From the NCBI RefSeq assembly GCF_014203735.1, contig NZ_JACHJQ010000008.1, positions 186,001-250,000 of the forward strand: a stretch of DNA of 64,000 bases, written 5' to 3'. Shown here in pieces: positions 8,327-16,342 of this stretch (the stretch's first letter is position 1; every line of letters starts with the position of its first letter). This DNA is from Actinophytocola algeriensis. Lineage in GTDB: Bacteria; Actinomycetota; Actinomycetes; Mycobacteriales; Pseudonocardiaceae. The notes beneath the pieces were generated by a model. The model was not told the DNA's origin. It saw only the letters and a program-made list of their open reading frames with translations, and ran no database searches. Position numbers and translations under genes: made by a program.

Positions 8327-9571
8327 GCCGAAGCGGGCGAGAAGTCCATCCACCACGATCTCCAGCCCCAGCACCGCGAGACCCGGACGGGCGGGCGGAA
8401 TCGGCAGGTCCGCGGCCGCCGCGGTGCGGTTGGCGAACGTCTCGCCGTCGAACTTCTCGAACCGGCCGAGCACCGCGCCGTACAGGTGCTCCCACACGAT
8501 CCGCGACACGTCCGGGACGTCCGCCTCCGGCACACCCGCGGCGTGGAACGCGTCGAGCAGCCGCCGCACCACCGGCATCACCCTCGGCCCAGCCAGCCCG
8601 TCCAACGTGATCGCGAGGACCGACCACGGATCCGCCGCCAGCACCTCGTACGCGGCGGACACCAGCCCGAGGATCTCGGCCCTCGGGTCGTCGACCTTGT
8701 CCGGCACCACCATGTCCGCCGCGACCGCGTCCAGCATCGCGACCACCACGCCGTCACGGTCCCCGGCCACCTGCCGCACGGCCGTCATCGACGTGCCCAG
8801 CTCCTCGGCCACCGACCCGACGGACACCGCGTGCAGCCCGGCGCGGCGCGCCACGGTCCGCCCCGCCGCGGCGATCGCGTCCCGGTTCGGCGCGGTCGCC
8901 GCGGCGGGGCGGACCGTCACCGGCCGGCCGTACGACACCGTGGGCACCGGCTGGCCCATCCTGGCCGCGAACCCGTCGAGCATGATCGCGACCTTGTCGT
9001 CGAGCCAGCCGCGCCGCTCGAACCGAGACGCGTCCGGCCCCTCGTACAGCTCGCGCAGGCTGCGTCTGCCGCGCGGGGTGTCGAACACCCGGCCCATCCG
9101 GCGCACCCCGATCTCCGCCGCGATCGTCACGTCCGCCGCGAAGTCGACGGCGATCACGGCGTCCCGCGCGGACAACCCCGCCTCCACCAGCCCGACGACG
9201 CACTGGTCCGCGATCCCCAGCGCCTTGCCCGGCATGCACGGCACCTGGAGGACCGTCTCCGCCATCCCCGGGTGCCGTTCCAGGAACCGCCAGACCGCGT
9301 CCACGAACGACGTCACGAGCTCCCGCCAGCCCATGTCCGAGGAATCCGGCCAGTCGAACTCGCGCAACGCCAGGTCGAAGGCCGCGAGCAGCAGGTCGTC
9401 ACGGTCGTGGACGTACCGGTACAGCGTCGAGTGGCTGACGCCCAGCCGTCGCGCGACCACCGGCATCGACAGGTGCGGCAGACCCTCGGCCAACGCGGCC
9501 CTCGCCACGTCGTCCCTGGTCAGCGACGGTGGCCTGCCGGGGCGGCGAACGGCCCGGGACTCCGTGTTCAC
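8324..9571 (-). CDS. Tandem TetR-family regulator (two TetR domains in one chain)
   Basis: A 415-residue protein, about twice the usual TetR length. The first domain has a clear HTH (MPVVARRLGVSHSTLYRYVHDRDDLL, about 36-60) and a ligand domain. A second TetR-like N-terminal segment appears at about 230-280 (SVGSVAEELGTSMTAVRQVAGDRDGVV), followed by a second C-terminal helical domain. The second HTH is more diverged. One chain could act as a pseudo-dimer on a single operator. It lies directly upstream of, and close to, the siderophore-interacting gene (8-base gap) and divergent from nothing: the SDR gene behind it is also leftward, 13 bases upstream. Confidence 0.82.
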   Translation of the reverse strand: MNTESRAVRRPGRPPSLTRDDVARAALAEGLPHLSMPVVARRLGVSHSTLYRYVHDRDDLLLAAFDLALREFDWPDSSDMGWRELVTSFVDAVWRFLERHPGMAETVLQVPCMPGKALGIADQCVVGLVEAGLSARDAVIAVDFAADVTIAAEIGVRRMGRVFDTPRGRRSLRELYEGPDASRFERRGWLDDKVAIMLDGFAARMGQPVPTVSYGRPVTVRPAAATAPNRDAIAAAGRTVARRAGLHAVSVGSVAEELGTSMTAVRQVAGDRDGVVVAMLDAVAADMVVPDKVDDPRAEILGLVSAAYEVLAADPWSVLAITLDGLAGPRVMPVVRRLLDAFHAAGVPEADVPDVSRIVWEHLYGAVLGRFEKFDGETFANRTAAAADLPIPPARPGLAVLGLEIVVDGLLARFG

Positions 9572-9584
9572 CGAAGTACAGTAC

Positions 9585-10421
9585 CTACTCCACCGCCACC
9601 CCGTACCCCGCCGGCGGCGGCACCGCCTGCTCCGCGGCCCGGCTCACGTGCTCCCATTCCGCCCACGTCGCGAGCTTGCGGTTCGTCGTGTCGACGGCCA
9701 GGTCGTAGACCATGTCGCCGAGCAGCAGCCGCAACGGCGGGTCGTCGCTGCGGACCAGTTCCAGCACCCCGCGCGCGGCCAGCTCCGGCATGCTGTCCTT
9801 CGACCCCGCCGAGAACTGCTTCTCCAGCTCGGCCCGCAGGTCCGCGTAGTCCGGGTGCGGAGTGGTGGCGCGCAGACCCGACAGGTACAGGTCCGTCCAG
9901 TACCCGCCCGGTTCGACGATCGTCGTCTTCACCCCGAACCCCGCCGCCTCCGCCGCCAGCGCCTCGCTCATGCCCTCCAGCGCGAACTTGCTCGCGCTGT
10001 ACAGGCCGGTGAGCGGGAAGCCGCCCAGCGCGCCGATGCTCGAGATCTGCACCAGGTGACCGCCACCCTGCCCCCGCAGGTGCGGCAGGACCGCCTGCGT
10101 GACCCACAGCGGGCCGAAGAAGTTCACGTCCAGCTGGGCGCGCGCCTCCTCCTCGGTGAACTCCTCCACCATGCCCATCGCCAGGTAGCCGGCGTTGTTC
10201 ACGACCACGTCCAGCCGCCCGAAGTGCGCGACCGCGCGATCGACCGCCGCGTGCACGGCGTCCCGGTCGGTGACGTCCAGCCGGAACGCCAGGACGCGGT
10301 CGTCCTCCCTCGGTTCGATCGTGCGGGACACCGCGACCACCCGGTCCCCCTCGGCCAGAGCCGCCTCGGTGAAGGCCTGCCCCAGGCCGCGGCTGGCGCC
10401 GGTGATGAACCACGTACGCAT
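9585..10421 (-). CDS. Short-chain dehydrogenase/reductase
   Basis: A classical SDR of 278 residues with an NADP-type Rossmann loop TGASRGLG, the NNAG motif (VVVNNAGYLAMG), an SSIGALGGFPLTGLYSASKFA stretch giving the catalytic Ser and YxxxK, and the PG loop VEPGGYWTD. It is divergent from a TetR gene across a 17-bp palindrome, the classic repressor/target arrangement, so the TetR probably controls it. Substrate not predictable; many relatives act on ketones or aldehydes. Confidence 0.9.
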   Translation of the reverse strand: MRTWFITGASRGLGQAFTEAALAEGDRVVAVSRTIEPREDDRVLAFRLDVTDRDAVHAAVDRAVAHFGRLDVVVNNAGYLAMGMVEEFTEEEARAQLDVNFFGPLWVTQAVLPHLRGQGGGHLVQISSIGALGGFPLTGLYSASKFALEGMSEALAAEAAGFGVKTTIVEPGGYWTDLYLSGLRATTPHPDYADLRAELEKQFSAGSKDSMPELAARGVLELVRSDDPPLRLLLGDMVYDLAVDTTNRKLATWAEWEHVSRAAEQAVPPPAGYGVAVE

Positions 10422-10440
10422 GTGTCTCCCCTGTGCCTAG

Positions 10441-10457
10441 CGAGACGGTCCGTCTCG
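10441..10457. promoter_or_regulatory. 17-bp palindromic operator between the SDR and TetR genes
   Basis: CGAGACGG-T-CCGTCTCG is a perfect palindrome with a single central base, located in the 61-bp divergent gap. An additional CGTCTCG-like half-site follows at 10451-10464. Position and symmetry fit autoregulation by the adjacent TetR protein together with control of the SDR. Confidence 0.7.
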
Positions 10458-10482
10458 TCTCGTCTGAGGTAGGGTGACACGT

Positions 10483-11115
10483 GTGCCGACCGACCGCAAG
10501 GCCCCCGACACCGCCCGCCGCAGCCAGCCCACCCGGCAGGCCATCCTCACCGCCGCGCTGGACCTGGCTGCCGAAGTCGGGTACCGGCGCCTGTCCATCG
10601 AGGCCATCGCCGCACGCGCGGGAGCGGGCAAACAGACGATCTACCGGTGGTGGCCGTCCAAGGGCGCCGTCCTGTTCGACGCGCTGCTCGCGCTGTCGGA
10701 GAACCCCGAGGGCTCCGACGGGGACGTCGAACTGCCGGACACCGGCGACCTGGCCGCCGACCTCAAGCTCGTGCTCGCCGCGACCGTCGACGAGCTGAAC
10801 AACCCCCGCTACAGCGAGCCGATGCGGGCGCTCACCGTCGAGATCCTGGAGAACGCCGAGCTGGCCGCCACCTACCGGGAACGGCTCGACCAGCCGATGC
10901 GCGAGATGAAGAAGCGGCGGCTGCGCAAGGCCCAGGACGCCGGGCAGCTCGACCCCGATGCGGACCTCGACGTCGCCGTCGACCTGATCTGGGGCCCCGT
11001 CCAGAACCGGTGGCTGTTCCGGGAGGGGCCCCTCACGGCCGCGTTCACCGACGCGCTCGTCGACACCGCGCTGCGCGGACTGGCTCAGGCGTCGCGGCGG
11101 CGCACCGACACGTAG
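10483..11115 (+). CDS. TetR/AcrR-family repressor
   Basis: The N-terminal HTH reads LSIEAIAARAGAGKQTIYRWWPSKGAVL, a textbook TetR signature, followed by a TetR_C-type ligand domain with LDVAVDLIWGPVQNRWLF. GTG 10483 is preferred because AGGG lies eight bases upstream; an in-frame GTG at 10474 would add three residues. Its 3' end overlaps the convergent ABC permease gene by 31 bp. It probably represses itself and the divergent SDR through the palindrome at 10441-10457. Confidence 0.88.
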   Translation: MPTDRKAPDTARRSQPTRQAILTAALDLAAEVGYRRLSIEAIAARAGAGKQTIYRWWPSKGAVLFDALLALSENPEGSDGDVELPDTGDLAADLKLVLAATVDELNNPRYSEPMRALTVEILENAELAATYRERLDQPMREMKKRRLRKAQDAGQLDPDADLDVAVDLIWGPVQNRWLFREGPLTAAFTDALVDTALRGLAQASRRRTDT

Positions 11116-11849
11116 GCACCCGCGAGCGCGGCCGCCACCCACGCCACCATGATCAGGAACGCGCCACCGGGGCCGAAGTCGCTGTGGCCCAGGATCGTCC
11201 TGCCCGGTTCGCCGATGTGCATCATCACCGCGCCGGCCTGATCGGGCAGGTACTGGGTCACCGGCCGGATCGCGGGCAGGCTCGCCAGGCCCTGCGAGTT
11301 CAGGAACAGCACCGGGATCATGATCCCCAGGGACAGCGCCGTGCTGCGCAGCACCGTCGCGACGCCCATCACGAACACGCACATCATCGTCAGGTACGCG
11401 CACGCACCCAGCACCGCCCGCAACACGCCGGGCTCGGCCAGCGTGGTGCCGTGCTCGCCGAGCCCCCACTGCGTGGCGAGGAACGCGCCGAACGAGACCA
11501 CCACCGCCAGGACACCGGCGATCCCGGCCGCGGTCAGGGCCTTCGCCGCCAGGAACACACCCCGGCGCGGCACCGCGGCGAGCGAGGCGCGGATCGTGCC
11601 CGTCGTGTACTCGGTGCTGACCAGCAGGACCCCGAACACCACCAACGCGATCTGGCCGATCAGCAACGGGTAGAACGCGAGCTGCGCCGACGAACCCACC
11701 ATGCGGTCGTACGAGTCCGCCATCTGCAGGCCCAGCAGCACCGCGATCCCCACGCACAGCACCGTGGCGACCGCGAGGCTCCACCACGTCGAACGCACGG
11801 TCCGCGCCTTGGTCCACTCCGCCCGCACCACCGAGAAGAACACGGTCAC
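11085..11849 (-). CDS. ABC-2-type transporter permease
   Basis: Membrane subunit of an exporter, 254 residues with about six hydrophobic segments. The opening VVRAEWTKARTVRSTWWSLAVA is typical of actinomycete ABC-2 permeases, and VVFGVLLVSTEYTTGTIRASLAAVPRRG is the conserved cytosolic coupling region. Its ATG overlaps the stop of the ATPase gene (ATGA), so the two are translated together. The divergent histidine kinase/response regulator pair suggests induction by a membrane-active compound such as an antibiotic, which is inference from context. Confidence 0.88.
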   Translation of the reverse strand: MTVFFSVVRAEWTKARTVRSTWWSLAVATVLCVGIAVLLGLQMADSYDRMVGSSAQLAFYPLLIGQIALVVFGVLLVSTEYTTGTIRASLAAVPRRGVFLAAKALTAAGIAGVLAVVVSFGAFLATQWGLGEHGTTLAEPGVLRAVLGACAYLTMMCVFVMGVATVLRSTALSLGIMIPVLFLNSQGLASLPAIRPVTQYLPDQAGAVMMHIGEPGRTILGHSDFGPGGAFLIMVAWVAAALAGAYVSVRRRDA

Positions 11850-12763
11850 ATCCCCTCCCGGAACTCGACGGCGGCCGCGGTCATCCGCACGAACGCCTCT
11901 TCGAGCGAGGCCTGCCGCAACCCGATCTCGTGCACCACCAGGCCGTGCGCCGCGACCAGCTCACTCGCCCGCCGCGCGTCCACGCCGTGCGCGGCCAGCG
12001 CACCGCCCTCCGCGCCGTCCTCCAGGTCGGTCACCTGTATTCCTTCCGCCGCGAAGACGCTCCGCAGCCGGGCCGGGTCCGGGGTGGTGATCCGGACGAA
12101 CGAGCGGGAGTTGTCGGCGATGAACCGCTCGACCGTGGTGTCCGCGAGCAGCCGGCCACGGCCGATCACCACCAGGTGCTCCGCGGTCAGCGCCATCTCG
12201 CTCATCAGGTGGCTCGACACGAACACCGTGCGGCCCTGTCCGGCGAGGTCCTTGAGCAGCGTGCGCAACCAGACGATGCCCTCCGGGTCGAGCCCGTTCA
12301 CCGGTTCGTCGAACAGCAGCACGCCGGGGTCGCCGAGCAGCGCGGCGGCGATGCCGAGGCGCTGGTTCATGCCGAGCGAGAAACCCTTGACCCGCTTGCG
12401 TTTCACCGCGGTCAGGCCGACCTGCTCCAGCACCTCGCCGACCCGGGACACCGGGATCCGGTTCGTCTGGGCCAGCCACAGCAGGTGGTGGTAGGCGCTT
12501 CTGCCGCCGTGCACGGCCCGCGCCTCCAGCAACGCGCCCACCCGGCGCAGCGGGTCGGTCAGCTCCGCGTACGGGCGGCCGTCGACCAGCACGCGGCCCG
12601 CCGACGGCCGGTCAAGGCCCAGCACCATCCGCATCGTCGTCGACTTGCCCGCACCGTTCGGGCCGAGGAAACCGGTCACCCGACCCGGTTCCACCGTGAA
12701 CGACAGGCCGTCGACCGCGAGGGTCCGCCCGTACCGCTTGGTGAGTCCTTCCACTTCGATCAC
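11846..12763 (-). CDS. ABC transporter ATP-binding protein
   Basis: ATPase partner of the downstream permease, 305 residues. Walker A is GPNGAGKST, the signature region FSLGMNQRLGIAAALLGDP has SLGMNQR in place of LSGGQ (usual for the bacitracin/multidrug export group), Walker B is GVLLFDEPVNGLDPEG, and the H-loop is VSSHL. The C-terminal part (about 215-305) is the accessory domain of this subfamily. It is first in a two-gene operon divergent from a two-component system, an arrangement known for resistance or stress exporters. Confidence 0.92.
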   Translation of the reverse strand: MIEVEGLTKRYGRTLAVDGLSFTVEPGRVTGFLGPNGAGKSTTMRMVLGLDRPSAGRVLVDGRPYAELTDPLRRVGALLEARAVHGGRSAYHHLLWLAQTNRIPVSRVGEVLEQVGLTAVKRKRVKGFSLGMNQRLGIAAALLGDPGVLLFDEPVNGLDPEGIVWLRTLLKDLAGQGRTVFVSSHLMSEMALTAEHLVVIGRGRLLADTTVERFIADNSRSFVRITTPDPARLRSVFAAEGIQVTDLEDGAEGGALAAHGVDARRASELVAAHGLVVHEIGLRQASLEEAFVRMTAAAVEFREGM

Positions 12764-12803
12764 ACCGGCACGCTAGAAGTGGCGGACCCCTCGCCGCTGT
12801 CGG

Positions 12804-12834
12804 CGAAAGTCGCGCGCACCGACGACGAAAGTCG
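12804..12834. promoter_or_regulatory. Direct repeat of CGAAAGTCG at 22-bp spacing
   Basis: CGAAAGTCG occurs at 12804-12812 and again at 12826-12834, exactly 22 bp apart (two helical turns), inside the 88-bp divergent gap between the ABC operon and the histidine kinase gene. A NarL/LuxR-type response regulator dimer commonly binds such phased repeats, so this is a candidate site for the regulator encoded at 13923. Confidence 0.5.
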
Positions 12835-12851
12835 ACCCGTAACCTGCTGCC

Positions 12852-13922
12852 ATGGGCCGATACCTCGCCGTGGGCGCCGTGCTCACCGCCGACGCCGCGG
12901 TGCTCACTGCCGTCCAGCACGGCAACCAGGGGATCTTCGGGTTGCTCGTCGTCGCCGCGTACGCGCTGACCGGGTGGACCGCCTACCTCGCCGGGCTGAC
13001 CCTGACCTCCCGCGCAGACACCGCGACGGTCGCGGGGACCGCGCTGGCCGCGGGCGCACTGCAGGTGGTGCTCGTCCCCGCCGCCACACCCCAGCACGTG
13101 TCCGGGTTCGTCGTGTTCTTCCTGCTGCCGCTGCTCGTCGGCCGCTACCTCGCGCAGCACCGCACGCTGGTCCGCACCCTCGACGCCCACAACCGGCAGC
13201 TGCGCACCGAACAGGCGCTGCTCGCCGAGCGGGAACAGCTCCGCGAGCGGCTGCGCATCGCCCGCGACATGCACGACTCGCTCGGCAGGCGGCTTGGCCT
13301 CGTGTCGGTGCAGGCCGCCGCGCTCGAGGTCGGTGACCTGCCACCGGAGCAGAAAGCGGCCGTGCACGCACTCGCGGGCAGCGCGCGGGACGCCGTGTCC
13401 GAGCTGTACCAGCTGATCGGGTCGCTACGCGGCGCGGCAGACGAGACCCCCGGCGCCGACGCGGTGCCCGCGCTGGTCGCCGAGTTCCGCGCCGCCGGTG
13501 TCGAGGTCGCCGTGACGGGCGTGTGCGGTCCGCTGCCGGAGTCCGCGTCCCGCGCGGTGTACCGGGTCGTGGAGGAAGGGCTCACCAACGCCGCCAAACA
13601 CGCACCGGGCCACCCTGTCGCGATACACCTGACCCGCGAAACCGACGCCCTCGTCGTGACCGTGTCCAACCCGCACACCGGGCACGCCGAGCCGGGCGGC
13701 GGGTTCGGGCTCGCCGGACTGGCCGAACGCGTCGCCGCAGCGGGCGGATTCCTCGACCACCGCGCCGACCCTGGCAGCTTCCGGCTCGTCGCCATGCTGC
13801 CCACCACGGCGTTCGAACCCCGGCCGGGAGCAGGACGGACCCGCGTGACGCTCGTCGGCGTCGGAACCGCCGTGCTGCTGTTCCTCCTGCTGCCCGCGAG
13901 CCTGATGACGGGGGTGAGCTAG
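12852..13922 (+). CDS. Sensor histidine kinase (HisKA_3 type)
   Basis: A 356-residue kinase with about five N-terminal membrane segments (residues 1-100), a coiled linker, the dimerisation/phosphoacceptor box ARDMHDSLGRRL with His141, and a HATPase domain (VVEEGLTNAAKHAPGHPV is the N box, GGGFGLAGLAERV the G box). A final hydrophobic stretch (VTLVGVGTAVLLFLLLPASLM) after the ATPase domain is unusual and would place the C-terminus back in the membrane. There is no large extracellular sensor, which suits intramembrane sensing. The response regulator gene starts immediately after its stop codon. Confidence 0.9.
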   Translation: MGRYLAVGAVLTADAAVLTAVQHGNQGIFGLLVVAAYALTGWTAYLAGLTLTSRADTATVAGTALAAGALQVVLVPAATPQHVSGFVVFFLLPLLVGRYLAQHRTLVRTLDAHNRQLRTEQALLAEREQLRERLRIARDMHDSLGRRLGLVSVQAAALEVGDLPPEQKAAVHALAGSARDAVSELYQLIGSLRGAADETPGADAVPALVAEFRAAGVEVAVTGVCGPLPESASRAVYRVVEEGLTNAAKHAPGHPVAIHLTRETDALVVTVSNPHTGHAEPGGGFGLAGLAERVAAAGGFLDHRADPGSFRLVAMLPTTAFEPRPGAGRTRVTLVGVGTAVLLFLLLPASLMTGVS

Positions 13923-14561
13923 GTGGTGCGCGTCCTGGTCGCCGACGACGAACGACTCATCACCGCCGGCATCCGCACCGTCCTCGAGTCAGGCGAGGGC
14001 ATCGAGGTCGTCGCGACCGCCGCCGACGGCAGTGCCGCGGTCCGCGAGGCCGTGCGGCACCGGCCGGACGTGGCGCTGCTCGACATCACCATGCCGGTGC
14101 TCGACGGCCTCGGCGCGCTCACCGAGCTGCGCAGACAGGCGCCGTCGGTGCGGGCGGTGATGCTCACGTCCTTCGGCACCGAGCCCAACGTGCTGCGGGC
14201 ACTGCGCGACGGCGCGGCCGGCTTCGTGCTCAAGCACTGCGCACCCGACGAGCTGATCCGCGCGGTCCGGGCAGCACACGACGGCGACGCCTACCTCTCC
14301 CCCGAGGTCACCAGGATGGTGCTCGGCATGGTCACCCCCGCCGCGGGCCGCCGCGCCGAGGCCACCACCCGGCTCACCGCACTCAGCCCACGCGAGATCG
14401 AAATCGCCGAACTGGTCGCCGAAGGCCTGTCCAACGCCGAGATCGGCCGCCGCGTCCACATGAGCGAACCCACCATCAAGACCTACATGAGCCGGGTACT
14501 CACCAAGCTCGGCTGCACCAACCGGGTCGAGGTCGCACTGCTGGTCCGCGACGCCCGTTAA
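13923..14561 (+). CDS. NarL/FixJ-family response regulator
   Basis: Partner of the preceding kinase, 212 residues. The receiver domain has the acidic pair in LVADDE, phosphoacceptor Asp54 in VALLDITMP, Thr/Ser in VMLTSFG and Lys in FVLKH. The C-terminal LuxR HTH reads LTALSPREIEIAELVAEGLSNAEIGRRVHMSEPTIKTYMSRVL. It begins with GTG directly after the kinase TAG, so the genes are one transcript. The likely target is the divergent ABC exporter through the 22-bp-spaced repeat. Confidence 0.93.
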   Translation: MVRVLVADDERLITAGIRTVLESGEGIEVVATAADGSAAVREAVRHRPDVALLDITMPVLDGLGALTELRRQAPSVRAVMLTSFGTEPNVLRALRDGAAGFVLKHCAPDELIRAVRAAHDGDAYLSPEVTRMVLGMVTPAAGRRAEATTRLTALSPREIEIAELVAEGLSNAEIGRRVHMSEPTIKTYMSRVLTKLGCTNRVEVALLVRDAR

Positions 14562-14569
14562 CACTCAAC

Positions 14570-14713
14570 GTTACGAAGGACCCCTTCGTAACGTCCGGTG
14601 CGATGAAGGACCCCTTCGTTGCGCTCACCGTGATGAAGGACCCCTTCGTAACGCGCGGTGTGATGAAGGGGCCCTTCATGCCATCGGGCCACGTCCTGAA
14701 AGTGCCTTTCAGG
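14570..14713. repeat. Array of GAAGG-N3-CCTTC palindromes with exact 30-bp period
   Basis: Four palindromes are centred at 14581, 14611, 14641 and 14671, exactly 30 bp apart. The first three share the core GAAGGACCCCTTC; the fourth is ATGAAGGGGCCCTTCAT (14663-14679). The first has 10-bp arms (14570-14592). A fifth hairpin, CCTGAAAG-TGC-CTTTCAGG, follows at 14695-14713. The array begins nine bases after the response regulator stop. Palindromes of this kind recur between genes in Pseudonocardiaceae, as I recall them. They could act together as a transcription stop or as a protein-binding array. Confidence 0.8.
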
Positions 14714-14761
14714 GCACGAAGGCCAACCGAGCACGGGCGGAAGCCCGCGCAAAGGGGCTCC

Positions 14762-14895
14762 CTGCCATCCCGTCGACCTGGCGAAGCCCGATCACACCGG
14801 ATCAAGGGGGCACAACCAACAAAACCGGCACCAAAACTCGGAACCGCCCCCTTGAGCCGGTGTGATAGCCCGGAGGGAGGTCGACGGGATGGCAG
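14762..14895. repeat. 134-bp imperfect inverted repeat (MITE-like or long hairpin)
   Basis: Two 50-base arms, 14762-14811 and 14846-14895, separated by a 34-base A-rich loop. The outer 18 positions (CTGCCATCCCGTCGACCT and its complement) match perfectly, a middle segment of about nine positions is mostly mismatched, and the inner 23 match except for two. No open reading frame of note lies inside and I see no clear target-site duplication. Candidates are a non-autonomous mobile element, a structured RNA or a very long terminator between converging genes. Confidence 0.75.
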
Positions 14896-14948
14896 GCAGA
14901 CCCGCACCCAACGCAACCAAACAACCCCAAGCCATCCCAGAGACCTGC

Positions 14949-14974
14949 CCCTCCGGCGAGGAGCCCCCGGAGGG
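14949..14974 (-). terminator. Hairpin downstream of the 15008 gene
   Basis: CCCTCCGG (14949-14956), a 10-base loop, then CCGGAGGG (14967-14974). It lies 34 bases beyond the stop of the leftward gene at 15008, so it can serve as that gene's terminator. Confidence 0.45.
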
Positions 14975-15007
14975 CACACCCAACCGTCGCCCGCAGCACG
15001 GCACCGG

Positions 15008-15301
15008 TCAGTACTCCAGGTCCGGATCGGCGACCGCCAGCTCACGCCACGACTCCTCGGTGCCCCGGCCGACCCGCAGCAGCACCAGATCGCCCGTCGC
15101 GACCGTGCCCGTCCGCAGCTCACGCCACAGCATCGGCCACACGTCCGACGCGACCGCACCGCAGAACACGTGCTGCACGCGCGCCAGCACCGGCAACGGC
15201 GGCGACCCCGCGCCTTCGCAAGTCACCCGTACCGGAACGGCGTCGCGGTGGCGGCGGGGCGTGGGCACCGCGGGCACGGCAAGGGTTCCGCTGTCGTCCA
15301 T
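15008..15301 (-). CDS. Small hypothetical protein
   Basis: A 97-residue protein with a well-placed AGGAG before ATG 15301, which supports translation. It starts ten bases after the stop of the gene at 15312, so the two are probably cotranscribed. The C-terminal half (LLRVGRGTEESWRELAVADPDLEY) looks structured and acidic; there is one cysteine in each half. No family recognised. It is the gene nearest to the repeat block, towards which it is transcribed. Confidence 0.55.
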   Translation of the reverse strand: MDDSGTLAVPAVPTPRRHRDAVPVRVTCEGAGSPPLPVLARVQHVFCGAVASDVWPMLWRELRTGTVATGDLVLLRVGRGTEESWRELAVADPDLEY

Positions 15302-15311
15302 GACGCTCCTG

Positions 15312-16211
15312 TCAGGCCCCTACCCACGTGTTCGCCACCAGTTCGGCGACGAACAACGCGCGGACCGGATGGTCGGCGAGGTCATCCTGCGGGCCGAACA
15401 GCTTCGCGACCTGCCAGTCCAGCCGGGTCAGCCGGTGGTGCACGTCGACGACGGCCCTACGCGACGGGTACCGCGCGGCGACCTCCAGGTACCCGCGCCG
15501 CGACGTGAGCGCCGCGACCACGTCGGCGATCGCGGCGAGCGTGAGCCGGTGGTGGAGCAGCGGCCGGCCGCTGGTGAGCGACCAAGAGCCGGTGGGAACC
15601 TCGCCGGCCACGACCCCGTACGCGGTCGTGGCGCCATGCCGGCCCGGTTCGCACAGCCCTCGCCCCAGCGCCTGGTCGAGCAGCTTCCGCGCCAGCCCGA
15701 TCCGCACCGCGGCCAGCCGCAGCCCGACCACCTCCGGACGATCCCCCGCGTGCCGCAGCCGCGCCAGCCCCGCGGGCAGCCGCACATCGAGGATCGCCAC
15801 CCCTTCGGAGGTGGCCATGCGGTGCTCGAGCACGCTCGCGCCCTCGAGCACTCGTTGCGTGGGGACCGCCGCCCATCCCGCGTGCGCGACGGCCATCAGA
15901 TCGGCGTCGTCCAGGTCGGCGAGCACCCGCGTGAGGCCCACTGACAGGCCGGACGTGTACCCCACCGACTCGAAGTCGGCGACGTCCAACCACCCGAACA
16001 CACCGGTCAACGCGAACGTCCTTTCGAAGAGTCGTAGCGGTGGCGGCACGGCTGCCGTGAGGGGGCCGGCCGGAGCCGCACCGCCACCACGCAAGAGGCC
16101 GTCCTGCCGGCGCTCCCGACATGACGAAACCCGATCAAGGGCGACCGGGCCAGGCACTTCCACCGGCACAAGTCCCGGCACAAGATGCGGAGCGTCCCGG
16201 CGGGCACACAC
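15312..16211 (-). CDS. Hypothetical protein, start uncertain
   Basis: The convincing part begins near PPPLRLFERTFALTGVFGWLD; the first ~54 residues from GTG 16211 are Arg/Pro-rich and may be untranslated, with an alternative GTG at 16049. The body is Ala/Leu-rich and helical. LRLAAVRIGLARKLLDQAL and LHHRLTLAAIADVVAAL faintly recall the C-terminal bundle of acyl-CoA dehydrogenases, but no catalytic base or FAD motif is visible, so I do not assign it. It is divergent from the XRE/NB-ARC-like regulator and precedes the small gene at 15008. Confidence 0.5.
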   Translation of the reverse strand: MCARRDAPHLVPGLVPVEVPGPVALDRVSSCRERRQDGLLRGGGAAPAGPLTAAVPPPLRLFERTFALTGVFGWLDVADFESVGYTSGLSVGLTRVLADLDDADLMAVAHAGWAAVPTQRVLEGASVLEHRMATSEGVAILDVRLPAGLARLRHAGDRPEVVGLRLAAVRIGLARKLLDQALGRGLCEPGRHGATTAYGVVAGEVPTGSWSLTSGRPLLHHRLTLAAIADVVAALTSRRGYLEVAARYPSRRAVVDVHHRLTRLDWQVAKLFGPQDDLADHPVRALFVAELVANTWVGA

Positions 16212-16244
16212 CGCGTGAGTACGTGTGCTGCCAGCAGAAATGTA

Positions 16245-16257
16245 GGTAGCGACTACC
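16245..16257. promoter_or_regulatory. Short inverted repeat in the divergent gap before the XRE/NB-ARC gene
   Basis: GGTAG-CGA-CTACC lies in the gap between the hypothetical gene at 15312 and the regulator at 16343, with a further GGGTAG about 15 bp to the right. Arms are only 5 bp, so this is a weak operator candidate. Confidence 0.3.
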
Positions 16258-16342
16258 CATGCGCGAGACCGGGTGGGTAGGCGACGGTGAGGTGGTCCAC
16301 CAGTCCCACCGCCATTCCACCGCCACGTGAGGAGGTCCCGGC

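Noticed and set aside
14762-14895. An insertion-sequence remnant encoding a transposase
   Set aside because: The interval is too short and no transposase fragment is readable; only the inverted arms remain.
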